This document shows, piece by piece, positions 16,810 through 25,037 of a stretch of DNA of 64,000 bases. Below the pieces are notes generated by a model. That model was not told where the DNA came from. It was given only the letters and a program-made list of their open reading frames with translations, and ran no database searches. This DNA is from Planctomycetota bacterium. Lineage in GTDB: Bacteria; Planctomycetota; UBA1135; UBA2386. The stretch is from NCBI GenBank assembly GCA_016716265.1, contig JADJWQ010000006.1:744001-808000 (forward strand), written 5' to 3'. A program made the translations under genes and the position numbers. Positions within the stretch are counted from its first letter, which is position 1, and each line of letters opens with the position of its first letter.

Positions 16810-16874
16810 GCGTCACAGGATACGCGGCGGGGAATCGCCATCGCACGGGGGCCGGCTCGGCTACGCTGCCGCGC

Positions 16875-18062
16875 ATGCTGCTGCGCCCGGTCGTGTGGTC
16901 GCTGTTCCTCGCGTGCGCACCCCTCGTCGCGCAGACGACGGGTTTCCTCGCACGATCGCTCGAGCACGGCGGCCGCGAGCACCGCTACGTGCTGTTCGTG
17001 CCTCCCGGCTTCGATCCGGCGCGACAATGGCCGCTGATCCTGTTCCTGCACGGCGCCGGCGAGTGCGGCACCGACGGCTGGAAGCAGGTCGCGGTCGGGC
17101 TGGCGCCCGCGATCCTCAGCGACGTCGCGGCGTGGCCGTTCCTCGTGCTGCTGCCGCAGAAGCCGGACGTCCACGACGCCTGGGAGGACCACGACGAGCT
17201 CGTGATGGCGATGCTCGAGCGCACGCGCGCGGACTACCCGGTCGATCCGGCGCGGATCTTCCTGACCGGCCTGTCGCAGGGCGGCCACGGCACCTGGGTG
17301 CTCGGCGCGCGGCACGCCGACCGGTTCGCCGCGCTCGCGCCGGTCTGCGGCTACGGCGAGCCGGCCGGGCTCGCGGCGGAGCTCGCGCGCCGGCCGATCT
17401 GGGCGTTCCACGGCGAGGCCGACCGGGCGGTGCCGGTGCGGCAGTCGAAGGAGCTCGTCGCCGCGGTGCGCGAGGCCGGCGGCCACGCGATGCTGAGCCT
17501 GTATCCGGGCGTCGGCCACAATGCGTGGGACCGGGCCTACCGCGACGAGGGGCTCGCGCGCTGGTTCCTGATCGCCGCGGCCGATCCGCACGGCGCCGCG
17601 TACCGGACCCGACCGGAGCTCGTCGAGCGACTCGTCCTGCGCGTCCGCGACGCGTGGTTCACCGACGAGCTGCCGCCGGGCGGTGGCGTGACGGAGACCG
17701 TCATCGAGCTGGGACCGGACGCCCTGAGCTGGCGCCGCGACGCCACGGTCCACGCCGGCGCCGCGCCGGCCGCCCGGCACGGCACCCTCCCGCGCCAGGC
17801 CGGACACGATCGGCTCGTCGTCGCGCTGCGCGCCCTCGAGGCGGCCGGCACGTTCGACCTGCCGTCGCCGGTCGTGACGACGGCTGCGGAGCGCGCAATG
17901 TTCGCGGGCCACGCGTTGACCATCCGCCTCGAGGTCGACGGCGAGGCCGGCGGGTGGAGCTTCGAACGTCAGCTACCGGCCCAGGCGCCGCTCGACCCCG
18001 CACTCGCCCCGTCGGTGCGCGCGATCACGGCCACCGTCGACGCGATCCTCGGTGCGGACTGA
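16875..18062 (+). CDS. Secreted alpha/beta-hydrolase (esterase/phospholipase-carboxylesterase-like)
   Basis: A 395-aa exported serine hydrolase. A signal peptide ends about residue 19 (PLVAQ). The alpha/beta-hydrolase signs are the oxyanion segment LFLHGAGECG, nucleophile elbow GLSQGGHGTW, the acid in FHGEADRAVPV and the His in PGVGHNAW, in the correct order, all within about residues 50-230. The last 150 residues are an unrecognised extension of beta type. Such planctomycete enzymes often act on carbohydrate esters such as acetyl- or feruloyl-polysaccharides, but the substrate is not shown here. The stop codon lies inside a 15-bp tandem repeat. Confidence 0.88.
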   Translation: MLLRPVVWSLFLACAPLVAQTTGFLARSLEHGGREHRYVLFVPPGFDPARQWPLILFLHGAGECGTDGWKQVAVGLAPAILSDVAAWPFLVLLPQKPDVHDAWEDHDELVMAMLERTRADYPVDPARIFLTGLSQGGHGTWVLGARHADRFAALAPVCGYGEPAGLAAELARRPIWAFHGEADRAVPVRQSKELVAAVREAGGHAMLSLYPGVGHNAWDRAYRDEGLARWFLIAAADPHGAAYRTRPELVERLVLRVRDAWFTDELPPGGGVTETVIELGPDALSWRRDATVHAGAAPAARHGTLPRQAGHDRLVVALRALEAAGTFDLPSPVVTTAAERAMFAGHALTIRLEVDGEAGGWSFERQLPAQAPLDPALAPSVRAITATVDAILGAD

Positions 18063-18097
18063 CACGATGCGGACTGACACGATGTGGACTGACGCGA
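18053..18097. repeat. Three 15-bp tandem units spanning a stop codon
   Basis: Units TGCGGACTGACACGA (18053, 18068) and TGTGGACTGACGCGA (18083), with the first bases of a fourth. The first unit contains the end and stop codon of the esterase gene, so the following copies look like duplications of the gene's own 3' end. Confidence 0.85.
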
Positions 18098-18133
18098 TGC
18101 GGGCTCCGGACGCGGCTGCGAAGACGGCGCGGC

Positions 18134-20104
18134 TCAGAGCTCCTCGGGCGTGCCGATGCGCCCGAGGAACGCCGACGCGACGACGACGTACGGCGACGCC
18201 AGGTAGACCTGCCCGGGACCGGAGCGGCCCGGGAAGTTGCGGTTGATCGCCGACACCGTGACCTGGTCGGGCCGGTCCGACACGCCGGGGCCGGCCTTGA
18301 TGCACGCGCCGCAGCTCGGGTCGATCAGCTCGATTCCCGCGGCGCGGAACAGCGTCACGTAGCCCATCGTCTCGGCGTAGTCGCGGATCTTCTGGCTGCC
18401 GAACTGGATGTAGCAGCGCACGCCGTCGGGCAGGCTGCGGCCGGCGTCGAGCGCGCGGCGCACGACCGCCGCATACATGTCCATGTCGGCCTTCTTGCCG
18501 CCGGTGCAGGAGCCGCCGTAGGCGATGTCGATGCGGACGTCGCTACCGAGCTCGCTCAGCGGAACGCCATTGCGAGGATCGCCGGGCGTCGCGACGGTCG
18601 GCTCGATCGTCGCGAGGTCGATGTCGAAGACGTGGCAATAGCGGGCGTCCGGGTCGGCCCGGAACAGCCGGTCGGTGAGCGACGCCGGGTCGACGCCGCG
18701 CATCTCGCGCAGGTAGTCCAGCACGACGCCGTCGGCCTCGCAGATGCCGGTGAAGCCGCCGGCCTCGACCGCCATGTTGGTCAGCGTCGCGCGCTCGTCG
18801 ATGCCCATCGACGCGAGCCCGGACCCGCCGAACTCGAGCACCTTGCCGATCCCGGCGCCGCTGCGGAAGAAGTCCTGCGCCAGCAGGTGCAGCATCAGGT
18901 CCTTCGCCGACACGCCATCGCGCAGCGCGCCACGCAGCTCGACGCGCGCGGTCTCGGGCACGCGGACGCGCACGTCCTTCGTGAACCACGAGTTCGCCAT
19001 GTCGGTCGAGCCGACGCCGAACGCGAAGCAGCCGAGCACGCCGGCCATGCAGGTGTGGCTGTCGGTGCCGATCACGAGCTGCCCGGGCAGCGCCAGCTCC
19101 TCGATCACGATGTTGTGGCAGATGCCCTCGGAGCCGGCATCGGCGCCGTCGCGCTGCACCTCGCCGTAGAGCCGCACGCCCTGCCGCGCCGCGAACGACT
19201 GCTGCACCGTCGCGAGGCTCGCCGCCTGCTCGCGCAGGCCGAGCTTGACGTGCGCCTCGGGCATCACGCGGTCGAGGAACGTCAGGTGGTCGCGGAACGC
19301 GAACACCGAGCCCGGGTCGGTCACGCGCGCATCGTCGCCGAGCCCCATCTTGAACAGCGCCTCGGCCATCGGGGTCACGTACTCGTGGCTGAAGCGCACG
19401 TCGGTGCGCACGAACAATGCGTCACTGGGCTGCACCGCCGCGATGCCGGTCGCACCGGTCTTCGCGTCCGCGATCGCGCGATCCGCGATGATCTTCTCGC
19501 ACAGCGTCATGGGCCGCGCCGCGGTCGCGACCGCCGGCGGGGCGACCACGCCGGCGAGCCGCGCCCGGTTGTAGGCGAACAGACCGCCGTGCTCGACGAT
19601 GCTCGCCGCGATCGGGTCGAGCCCTCTGGTGAACTCCGCGATCGGGATCGTCTCGCCGCGCTGGATCCGCTCGATCAGGCCGAAGTCCGTCGACGTCAGC
19701 AGGCCGATGTTCTGGCAGTTCTGGCCGTAGATCTTCTCGATGTTCTTCGCGATCACGAGCTGCACGCCGGCCTTCAGCTCGCTGAACGGCGCGGTCTCCC
19801 GGCTCGATCCGCAGCCCTTCGACAGCCCGCTGACGATCACGCCGAAGCCGCCGTTCTTGATCGCGTCCGCCTTCACGCGGCCACCGCGCAAGCCGACGAG
19901 GCAATAGCGTGCCAGCGTCTCGTCGTAGTAGTAGCAGACCCAGCCGGGAGTCAGCTCGTCGGTCGAGATGTTGTCGATCAGCGCGCGGCCCGCGTCGAAC
20001 GGCAGGTCCTCGTAGCCGTAGAGCTGGCGCTCGAGCAGGTCCTGGTCCTCCGTCAGGTAGAGGATCCGGCCCGCGATCTTCACGTCGGGTCGCTTGTCGG
20101 TCAT
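18134..20104 (-). CDS. Aconitase-family hydratase, swivel domain fused N-terminally
   Basis: A 656-aa [4Fe-4S] dehydratase. The catalytic part has DSH (GTDSHTCM), the first cluster cysteine in GGSCTGG (Cys533), the pair in SCGAC (Cys598, Cys601) and the NRNFPGR loop, with the 65-residue spacing seen in LeuC/aconitases. Residues about 1-190 form the small swivel domain (GFGVIVSGLSKGCGSSRE carries the GSSRE signature), which in aconitase is C-terminal and in LeuD separate. The domain order is therefore reversed. The substrate may be isopropylmalate, homoaconitate or another 2-hydroxyacid; no leu genes are nearby. Starts with a good ATG and stands alone on this strand. Confidence 0.88.
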   Translation of the reverse strand: MTDKRPDVKIAGRILYLTEDQDLLERQLYGYEDLPFDAGRALIDNISTDELTPGWVCYYYDETLARYCLVGLRGGRVKADAIKNGGFGVIVSGLSKGCGSSRETAPFSELKAGVQLVIAKNIEKIYGQNCQNIGLLTSTDFGLIERIQRGETIPIAEFTRGLDPIAASIVEHGGLFAYNRARLAGVVAPPAVATAARPMTLCEKIIADRAIADAKTGATGIAAVQPSDALFVRTDVRFSHEYVTPMAEALFKMGLGDDARVTDPGSVFAFRDHLTFLDRVMPEAHVKLGLREQAASLATVQQSFAARQGVRLYGEVQRDGADAGSEGICHNIVIEELALPGQLVIGTDSHTCMAGVLGCFAFGVGSTDMANSWFTKDVRVRVPETARVELRGALRDGVSAKDLMLHLLAQDFFRSGAGIGKVLEFGGSGLASMGIDERATLTNMAVEAGGFTGICEADGVVLDYLREMRGVDPASLTDRLFRADPDARYCHVFDIDLATIEPTVATPGDPRNGVPLSELGSDVRIDIAYGGSCTGGKKADMDMYAAVVRRALDAGRSLPDGVRCYIQFGSQKIRDYAETMGYVTLFRAAGIELIDPSCGACIKAGPGVSDRPDQVTVSAINRNFPGRSGPGQVYLASPYVVVASAFLGRIGTPEEL

Positions 20105-20175
20105 CGCGGTGTCGCCCGCCTTCGCGGTGGGCCGGGTAGCCTAGACCGCGGCGAGGCCTGGTGCGAGCCGTGGCG

Positions 20176-22872
20176 TCAGCGCGGCAGCACGTTGATCGCG
20201 TAGAGCCGCAGCGTGCTCGTCGCCGAGGCATGCAGGCGCACGACCAGCTCGTGGTGCGCCGGCCGGACCGCGGTGCACAGCGTGGTGCGGAGCGTCGCGA
20301 CGCCGGTCCCACCGATCTCCTGCGCCGCCGCGACCAGCTCGCCGTCGAGCAGCACGTCGACGGCGACCGCACCGCCGAACGGCAGCGCATCGCGCACGCC
20401 CTTCTGGCACTGCAGCTCGAGCCACAGCGCCGCGCTGCCGACGGCGGGGCTGTCGAAGCCGACCTCGACCGCAGAGCGGCCGGCGGTCGCGAGCAGGACC
20501 TGCCCCTGCTGCGGGACGTAGTCGTCCGCGACGAAGTCCGCGAGCGTCGCCCGCAGCGACACCCCGCGACCGACGAGCCGCGCCGGGTGCACCGCGAGAT
20601 CGGCGCGCAGCACGTCGGCGTCGTCCTCCGCCCGGTCGGGCGGCCGCTCGACCCGCGCGGCGAGCGGTCGCGCCGGCGGCGCGGGAGCCAGCAGCGCGTC
20701 CTGCAGCGACGAGCCGGCCGTCGGCCGCCAGGACGGCGGGAGTCCCTCGCGGGCTACCCGGGCCTCGCGCGCTCCCGCGCGGAACAGCCGCTCCGCGACC
20801 GCGTTCTCGAAGCGCGGATCGCCCAGCGCGCCGTGGCTCGCGGCGAAGGCGGCGGACTCCGCCGCGGGCCCGCAGCAGGCCGCGGCGTAGCCGGTCGACC
20901 AGAACGCGCGCAGGCAGCGGGCGGCAGTCCAGCCGGACTCGAGGACGACGCCCGCGGTGGCGAGGTGCCCGCACACCGACGGATCGCCGTGCGCGGCCAG
21001 CACGCTGTCCGCGCACGGGAAGAACGCGGCGAACGGCGTCAGGTCCGGCGCCGACAGACCGGCGCTCCGGCACACCAGTGCGCGGGCGGCGAGCGCGTCA
21101 CCGAGCGCATCGACCGCGCGCCGGCGCGGATCGGGCGCGACGTCGCGCACCCGCGCGAGCGCCGCCACGAGGCTCACGCCCCACAGCGGATCCCCCGCTT
21201 CGATCAGCTCGTCGACGGCGCCGCAGGCCGCAGCGCGGTGGACCACCCGCGCGATCGCGTGCAGCGCCAGACGGGCGCCCTCGGCGCCCTCGTCGGCCGC
21301 GGGTCGGTAGACCTCCGCGAGCCACCACACGAGCCGCGGGATGTCGCGCGGCGTCGCACTTCCGCCGAGCGCGGCGAGCACGTCGCCGACCGCGGCGACC
21401 GACGCGCCGCCGCCGAGGGCCTCCAGCAGCGCGGCGCGGACCGCCGCGGTCGCGGCGACGTCCGCGGCCGACTCCACCGGGCGGTCGAGGAACAACCGCG
21501 CGCAGGCCGCTGCAGCGGCCGACCGCCGCGCTGCGTCGGCGCTCGCGGACAGGTCGGCCGCGAGCAGCGCGAGCTCCGCGCCCGCCGCGGCGTAGCCGTC
21601 CCGCTCGCAGCGCGCTGCACGCAGCGCCGCGGGCGCGGCGGCCACCGCGACGCCCGGCCCGGGGCCGGACGCGTCGCCGCGGGCCTCCGCGGCAGGTGGC
21701 GCGGACCCTCCGCGGGCGACGCCGTCACGCTGCTCGAGCGCGGACCAGAGCACGGCGGCGAGCCCGGCCGCGGCGGCGACGGACGCGAGCCGCCACCAGG
21801 GCGCGCGCCGGCCCCGACCGGCGAGCCACGCGCGCAGGTCGGCCGCCAGCTCCGCCGCGCTCGCCTGGCGACGCCGCGGGTCGAGCGCGGTCGCGCGCGC
21901 GACGATCCGCGCCAGCGCGGGATCGACCGCGGACTCGACGTCGGACAGCCGCGCGAGGCGGGCGCCAGCCGCGGTCGGCCGCGCGGTCGGCGCACAGCCG
22001 GCCAGCAGGTCGAACATCGTCAGGCCGAGCCCGAACACGTCGGCGCGGGCGTCCGCCGCGCGCCCGAGCACGAGCTCGGGCGCCGCGTAGCCGGGCGTCC
22101 CCATGATGGTCGACGCACGCTCGCGGTGCCGCGGCCGCAGCAGGCCGAAGTCGAGCAGCACCGCCGCGCCGTCGAGCGAGGGCGGCCCGGCGTGCTCCAG
22201 CATCGCGTTCGACGGGGTCACGTCGCGGTGCACGAAGCCCTGCCGGTGCAGGGCGTGCAACGCGTCGGCGAGCTCCGCGAAGCGGCGGACGAGCGCGCGG
22301 ACCGCGGGCCCGTCCAGCGGCAGCTCACCCCGCGCGCGGCGCTCGCGCAGCTCGGCGAGGGTCGTCCCTGCCACGAAGCGCATCGCGTACCAGGCGATGC
22401 CCCGCTCGGCGTCCTCGCCGTAGCCGAGGATCGGGACCAGGTGCGGATGCACGACCGCCGCAGCCAGCCGCGCCTCGCGACGGAAGCGCTCGTACCAACG
22501 CTCACCGCGCTCGCGCACGTGCGACACCTTGAGCGCAACCGGCCGGCCGAGCGCCCGGTCCAGCGCCCGGTAGACGCTGCCGCCACCGCCGGCGCCGACC
22601 AACGCCTCGATCACGAAGCCGCCGAGCACGGCGCCGGTCTCCAGGCGCGGCGCGACGTCGACCGGCTCCGCGGCGCCCTCGAACGCCCGCGCCGGCACCG
22701 TGCCCGGGAACGAGCCGAGCTGCTCGCGCGCGTGCAGGAGCTCGGCGAGCGCCGCGCCGAGCGCCGGATCGTCGGCACGCACGCGCGCGACGAAGCGCTC
22801 GCGCCCGGCGGGCGGCAGCGCCGCCGCCTCGACGAACAGATCGCGAAGTCGGTCGGTGGGGGGCTCGACCAT
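20176..22872 (-). CDS. Membrane Ser/Thr protein kinase with extracytoplasmic C-terminal domain
   Basis: An 898-aa PknB-like kinase. The kinase domain covers about 83-350: glycine loop GAGGGGSVY, Lys115 (VALKVS), catalytic loop HRDVTPSN (Asp217), DFG 241-243 and the APE motif. In the catalytic loop Thr replaces the usual Lys after Asp-Val. A membrane helix at about 361-377 is followed by 500 residues outside, beginning Ala-rich and ending in a beta-sandwich-like domain (about the last 130 residues, QQGQVLLATAG...LWLELQCQKG). A leading 80-residue helical segment is typical of planctomycete kinases. It diverges from an ECF sigma gene 145 bp away, the usual partner of such kinases. Confidence 0.92.
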   Translation of the reverse strand: MVEPPTDRLRDLFVEAAALPPAGRERFVARVRADDPALGAALAELLHAREQLGSFPGTVPARAFEGAAEPVDVAPRLETGAVLGGFVIEALVGAGGGGSVYRALDRALGRPVALKVSHVRERGERWYERFRREARLAAAVVHPHLVPILGYGEDAERGIAWYAMRFVAGTTLAELRERRARGELPLDGPAVRALVRRFAELADALHALHRQGFVHRDVTPSNAMLEHAGPPSLDGAAVLLDFGLLRPRHRERASTIMGTPGYAAPELVLGRAADARADVFGLGLTMFDLLAGCAPTARPTAAGARLARLSDVESAVDPALARIVARATALDPRRRQASAAELAADLRAWLAGRGRRAPWWRLASVAAAAGLAAVLWSALEQRDGVARGGSAPPAAEARGDASGPGPGVAVAAAPAALRAARCERDGYAAAGAELALLAADLSASADAARRSAAAAACARLFLDRPVESAADVAATAAVRAALLEALGGGASVAAVGDVLAALGGSATPRDIPRLVWWLAEVYRPAADEGAEGARLALHAIARVVHRAAACGAVDELIEAGDPLWGVSLVAALARVRDVAPDPRRRAVDALGDALAARALVCRSAGLSAPDLTPFAAFFPCADSVLAAHGDPSVCGHLATAGVVLESGWTAARCLRAFWSTGYAAACCGPAAESAAFAASHGALGDPRFENAVAERLFRAGAREARVAREGLPPSWRPTAGSSLQDALLAPAPPARPLAARVERPPDRAEDDADVLRADLAVHPARLVGRGVSLRATLADFVADDYVPQQGQVLLATAGRSAVEVGFDSPAVGSAALWLELQCQKGVRDALPFGGAVAVDVLLDGELVAAAQEIGGTGVATLRTTLCTAVRPAHHELVVRLHASATSTLRLYAINVLPR

Positions 22873-23017
22873 GGTCCTCGGCGCCCGCGACGGCGCGGGG
22901 AGCTCGGTGCGGCGGTACGTCGAGACGCGCAATCCGAGCTCGCTGCCTGCAGCGGCACGGCGCGCGTCGGACTCCCAGGGTAGGCCAGCGAGGCCGCCGT
23001 GATTAGCATCCGGCACC

Positions 23018-23593
23018 ATGTCGGAGGCCGGTAGCGAGCGGGCCGGGAGCATCACGTCCGCCTTGCGCGACCGCCGGCGCGGCGAGCCCGGCGCGACCAC
23101 GCGCCTGTACCGGCTGGTCGAGCGTGAGCTGCGCCGGCGCGCCGCCGGCCACCGCGCGCGCTCGGCGAGCGGGCGCTTCGAGCTGACCGAGCTGGTCGAC
23201 GCGGTGTTCGTGCAGCTCGTGCGCGGCGCGCGCGTCGAGTTCGCGGACCGCGCCCACTTCTATGCGATCGCCGCGACCGTGATGCGGCGCATCGTCACCG
23301 ACTGGGCGCGGCGGGCGCTCGCCGCGAAGCGCGGCGCCCACGCGCGACACCAGCCCGTCGACGGTCTGCAGGCAGCCGCGCAAGAGGTCACGCCCGACCT
23401 CGTGCTCGACGTCGACGCCCTCGTCGCGCGCCTCCGCGAACACAACCCGCGCTGCGCGCGCGTGGTCGAGCTGCGCTTCTTCGCCGGCCTCTCGTTCGCG
23501 GAGATCGCCGCCGCGCTCGGGATCTCGGAGCGGACCGCGGCGGGCGACTGGGAATTCGCCCGCGCGTGGCTCTACGCGCAATGGAGCCGCTGA
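23018..23593 (+). CDS. ECF-type RNA polymerase sigma factor
   Basis: A 191-aa sigma factor of the planctomycete/acidobacterial Sigma70_ECF type. Region 2 is ELRRRAAGHRARS, FELTELVDAVFVQLVRG, AHFYAIAATVMRRIVTDWAR. Region 4 is ARVVELRFFAGLSFAEIAAALGISERTAAGDWEFARAWL, a clear helix-turn-helix. There is no membrane anchor or anti-sigma gene. In this group the partner is generally a Ser/Thr kinase encoded beside it, here the divergent gene at 20176-22872, and regulation by phosphorylation has been proposed for related groups. The two starts share a 145-bp intergenic region. Confidence 0.93.
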   Translation: MSEAGSERAGSITSALRDRRRGEPGATTRLYRLVERELRRRAAGHRARSASGRFELTELVDAVFVQLVRGARVEFADRAHFYAIAATVMRRIVTDWARRALAAKRGAHARHQPVDGLQAAAQEVTPDLVLDVDALVARLREHNPRCARVVELRFFAGLSFAEIAAALGISERTAAGDWEFARAWLYAQWSR

Positions 23594-24191
23594 CCGGGCC
23601 GTGACCGCCGGCGGGGCATGACGAGGTGCTCGCCGGCAACCGCACGGAAACCAGGACGCTCCGCGAGATCGGCGAGCCGATCGGTCGGCGTGCGCCGCGG
23701 CCGACCGGATTCGAGCACGTCGCGCCGCCCGCCGTCCGCCGATCGTTGTCTACGAATGCGCCGGTCGCCCCTCGACCGGGTCGCCCACCGTACCGGCCGC
23801 GTGATCGCTGGCGACCCGCGGACCGCTCGGCGCTGCTCCGATTCGCTGCACGATGACGCGGGACGACAACGGCGACTCGAGCTGGCGGGAGCGCAGCGCG
23901 GGCTACCGTCTGCTCCGCCAGGGCGCGTCCGGCGGGACGGAGGCCCGGCGCGAGCTCGAGGGCCCGCTGGCGCTGGTGATCGTCGGCGGCCTCGCCTCGT
24001 CGACGCTGCTGAACTTCCTGCTGCTACCGGCGCTGTGCCGGCGCTTCGGTCGCTTCGGTCCGCGCGGCGCTGTCGGCGATCCGCAGGCGGTCGCCGTCCG
24101 CGCGCCCTGAATCGAGGCACGGCGAGCTGGGCCCGGTCGGCCAGAAACCCTACGCTGCTCGTTCCGCATCGCTGCCCGCCCGCCCGTCCCG
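23594..24191. other. Gap with no intact gene apart from a pump relic
   Basis: Between the ECF sigma gene and the PAS-LuxR regulator I see only the RND-pump fragment described separately. Frames across 23594-23852 are Arg/Pro-rich with no family resemblance. The promoter of the regulator must lie at the right end. Confidence 0.55.
23853..24110 (+). pseudogene. Relic of a heavy-metal RND efflux pump (CusA/CzcA C-terminus)
   Basis: An 85-codon frame whose middle reads GASGGTEARRELEGPLALVI, then VGGLASSTLLNFLLLPALCRRF. This matches the final transmembrane helix of CusA/CzcA proteins, whose consensus is G-x-G-x-E-x-x-R-P-L-A-x-V-V-x-G-G-L-x-S-S-T-L-L-T-L-x-V-L-P-A-L-Y. The parent protein has over 1,000 residues, so only the end is left. 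The first 25 codons and the last 15 look unrelated. No other pump fragments were found in flanking frames. It may alternatively be expressed as a one-helix membrane peptide. Confidence 0.5.
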
Positions 24192-24845
24192 ATGCACCAG
24201 ATCGACTCCTGCTCGCTCGACTCCTGCTGCGTCGGCCTCGCGATCGACGGCATGTGCGTCGGCATGATCATCACCAACGCCGCCGGCCGCGTGATGTGGC
24301 TGAACCGCTCCGCGGAGCGCATCCTCGGCATCGAGAAGGAGGCGTCGCTCGGCCGCCTGCTGGGACAGGTGCTGCGCGACCCGGGCATGACCGGGTTCTG
24401 GCACCGCGCCGAGGCGGCCGACACGACGCTGCTCGGCGAGGTCAAGCTGCTCTGGCCGCAGGAGCGCGCGCTGAAGGTCAACGCGGCGCCGAGCCTCGAC
24501 GCCGACGGCAACCGCGTCGCCAACGTGCTGCTGTTCTGCGACGTCAGCGCCGAGCAGCAGGTGCGCATCGAGCTGTCGCAGGAGGCCACGCAGCGCCTCA
24601 TGGAGCTGGCCGACCGCATGCAGCCCGCCGATCGGACCGATCCGCAGGGCGGCCTGACCGCGCAGGAGCTGCGCATCCTGCGCCTCGTCGGCGTCGGCCT
24701 CGGCAACGAGGAGATCGCGCGCGAGATCCACGTCGCGCCGTCGACCGTGCGCACCCACCTGAAGCACGTCTACGCGAAGCTCGGGCTGAGCTCGCGCGCC
24801 GAGGCGATCCGCTACGCGCTGCGGCACCAGCTCGCGCACGACTGA
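24192..24845 (+). CDS. PAS domain LuxR-type transcriptional regulator
   Basis: A 217-aa regulator. Residues about 20-125 form a PAS sensor (MIITNAAGRVMWLNRSAERILGI is the classic PAS start), and residues about 150-212 a LuxR/GerE DNA-binding domain (LTAQELRILRLVGVGLGNEE, then STVRTHLKHVYAKLG). There is no receiver domain, so it senses directly. The N-terminus is Cys-rich (MHQIDSCSLDSCCVG), partly through a 15-bp duplication at 24202-24231; Cys pairs might bind metal or sense redox. The next gene downstream on the same strand is the multihaem cytochrome, making redox-linked control of that gene a reasonable inference. Confidence 0.9.
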   Translation: MHQIDSCSLDSCCVGLAIDGMCVGMIITNAAGRVMWLNRSAERILGIEKEASLGRLLGQVLRDPGMTGFWHRAEAADTTLLGEVKLLWPQERALKVNAAPSLDADGNRVANVLLFCDVSAEQQVRIELSQEATQRLMELADRMQPADRTDPQGGLTAQELRILRLVGVGLGNEEIAREIHVAPSTVRTHLKHVYAKLGLSSRAEAIRYALRHQLAHD

Positions 24846-24904
24846 CGGCGCGCGGACCGCGCTGCGCCCGGCCGCACGCGTATACGGGATTCCCCGATCC
24901 CCTC

Positions 24905-24931
24905 CCGGGGGGAGAAGAACCCTCCCCCCGG
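24905..24931. terminator. Strong GC hairpin between regulator and cytochrome genes
   Basis: CCGGGGGGAG and CTCCCCCCGG form a perfect 10-bp stem with a 7-base loop AAGAACC. It lies 60 bases after the regulator stop and about 105 before the cytochrome start. No T-run follows, so it may be an intrinsic-like terminator, an RNA stabiliser or an attenuator in the cytochrome leader. Confidence 0.45.
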
Positions 24932-25037
24932 ACGATGCCGCCGGCGCTGCGCGCGCGGCACCTTCGAGGCCATCGAGCCCGCCCGGCGGCCGGCTGCTCC
25001 GCACCCGCCGGGCCCCCACCCCGCTCGAGGCCAGCCG

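Noticed and set aside
20161..22983. A 940-codon plus-strand frame opposite the Ser/Thr kinase
   Set aside because: Low-complexity antisense sequence; kinase motifs on the minus strand are complete.
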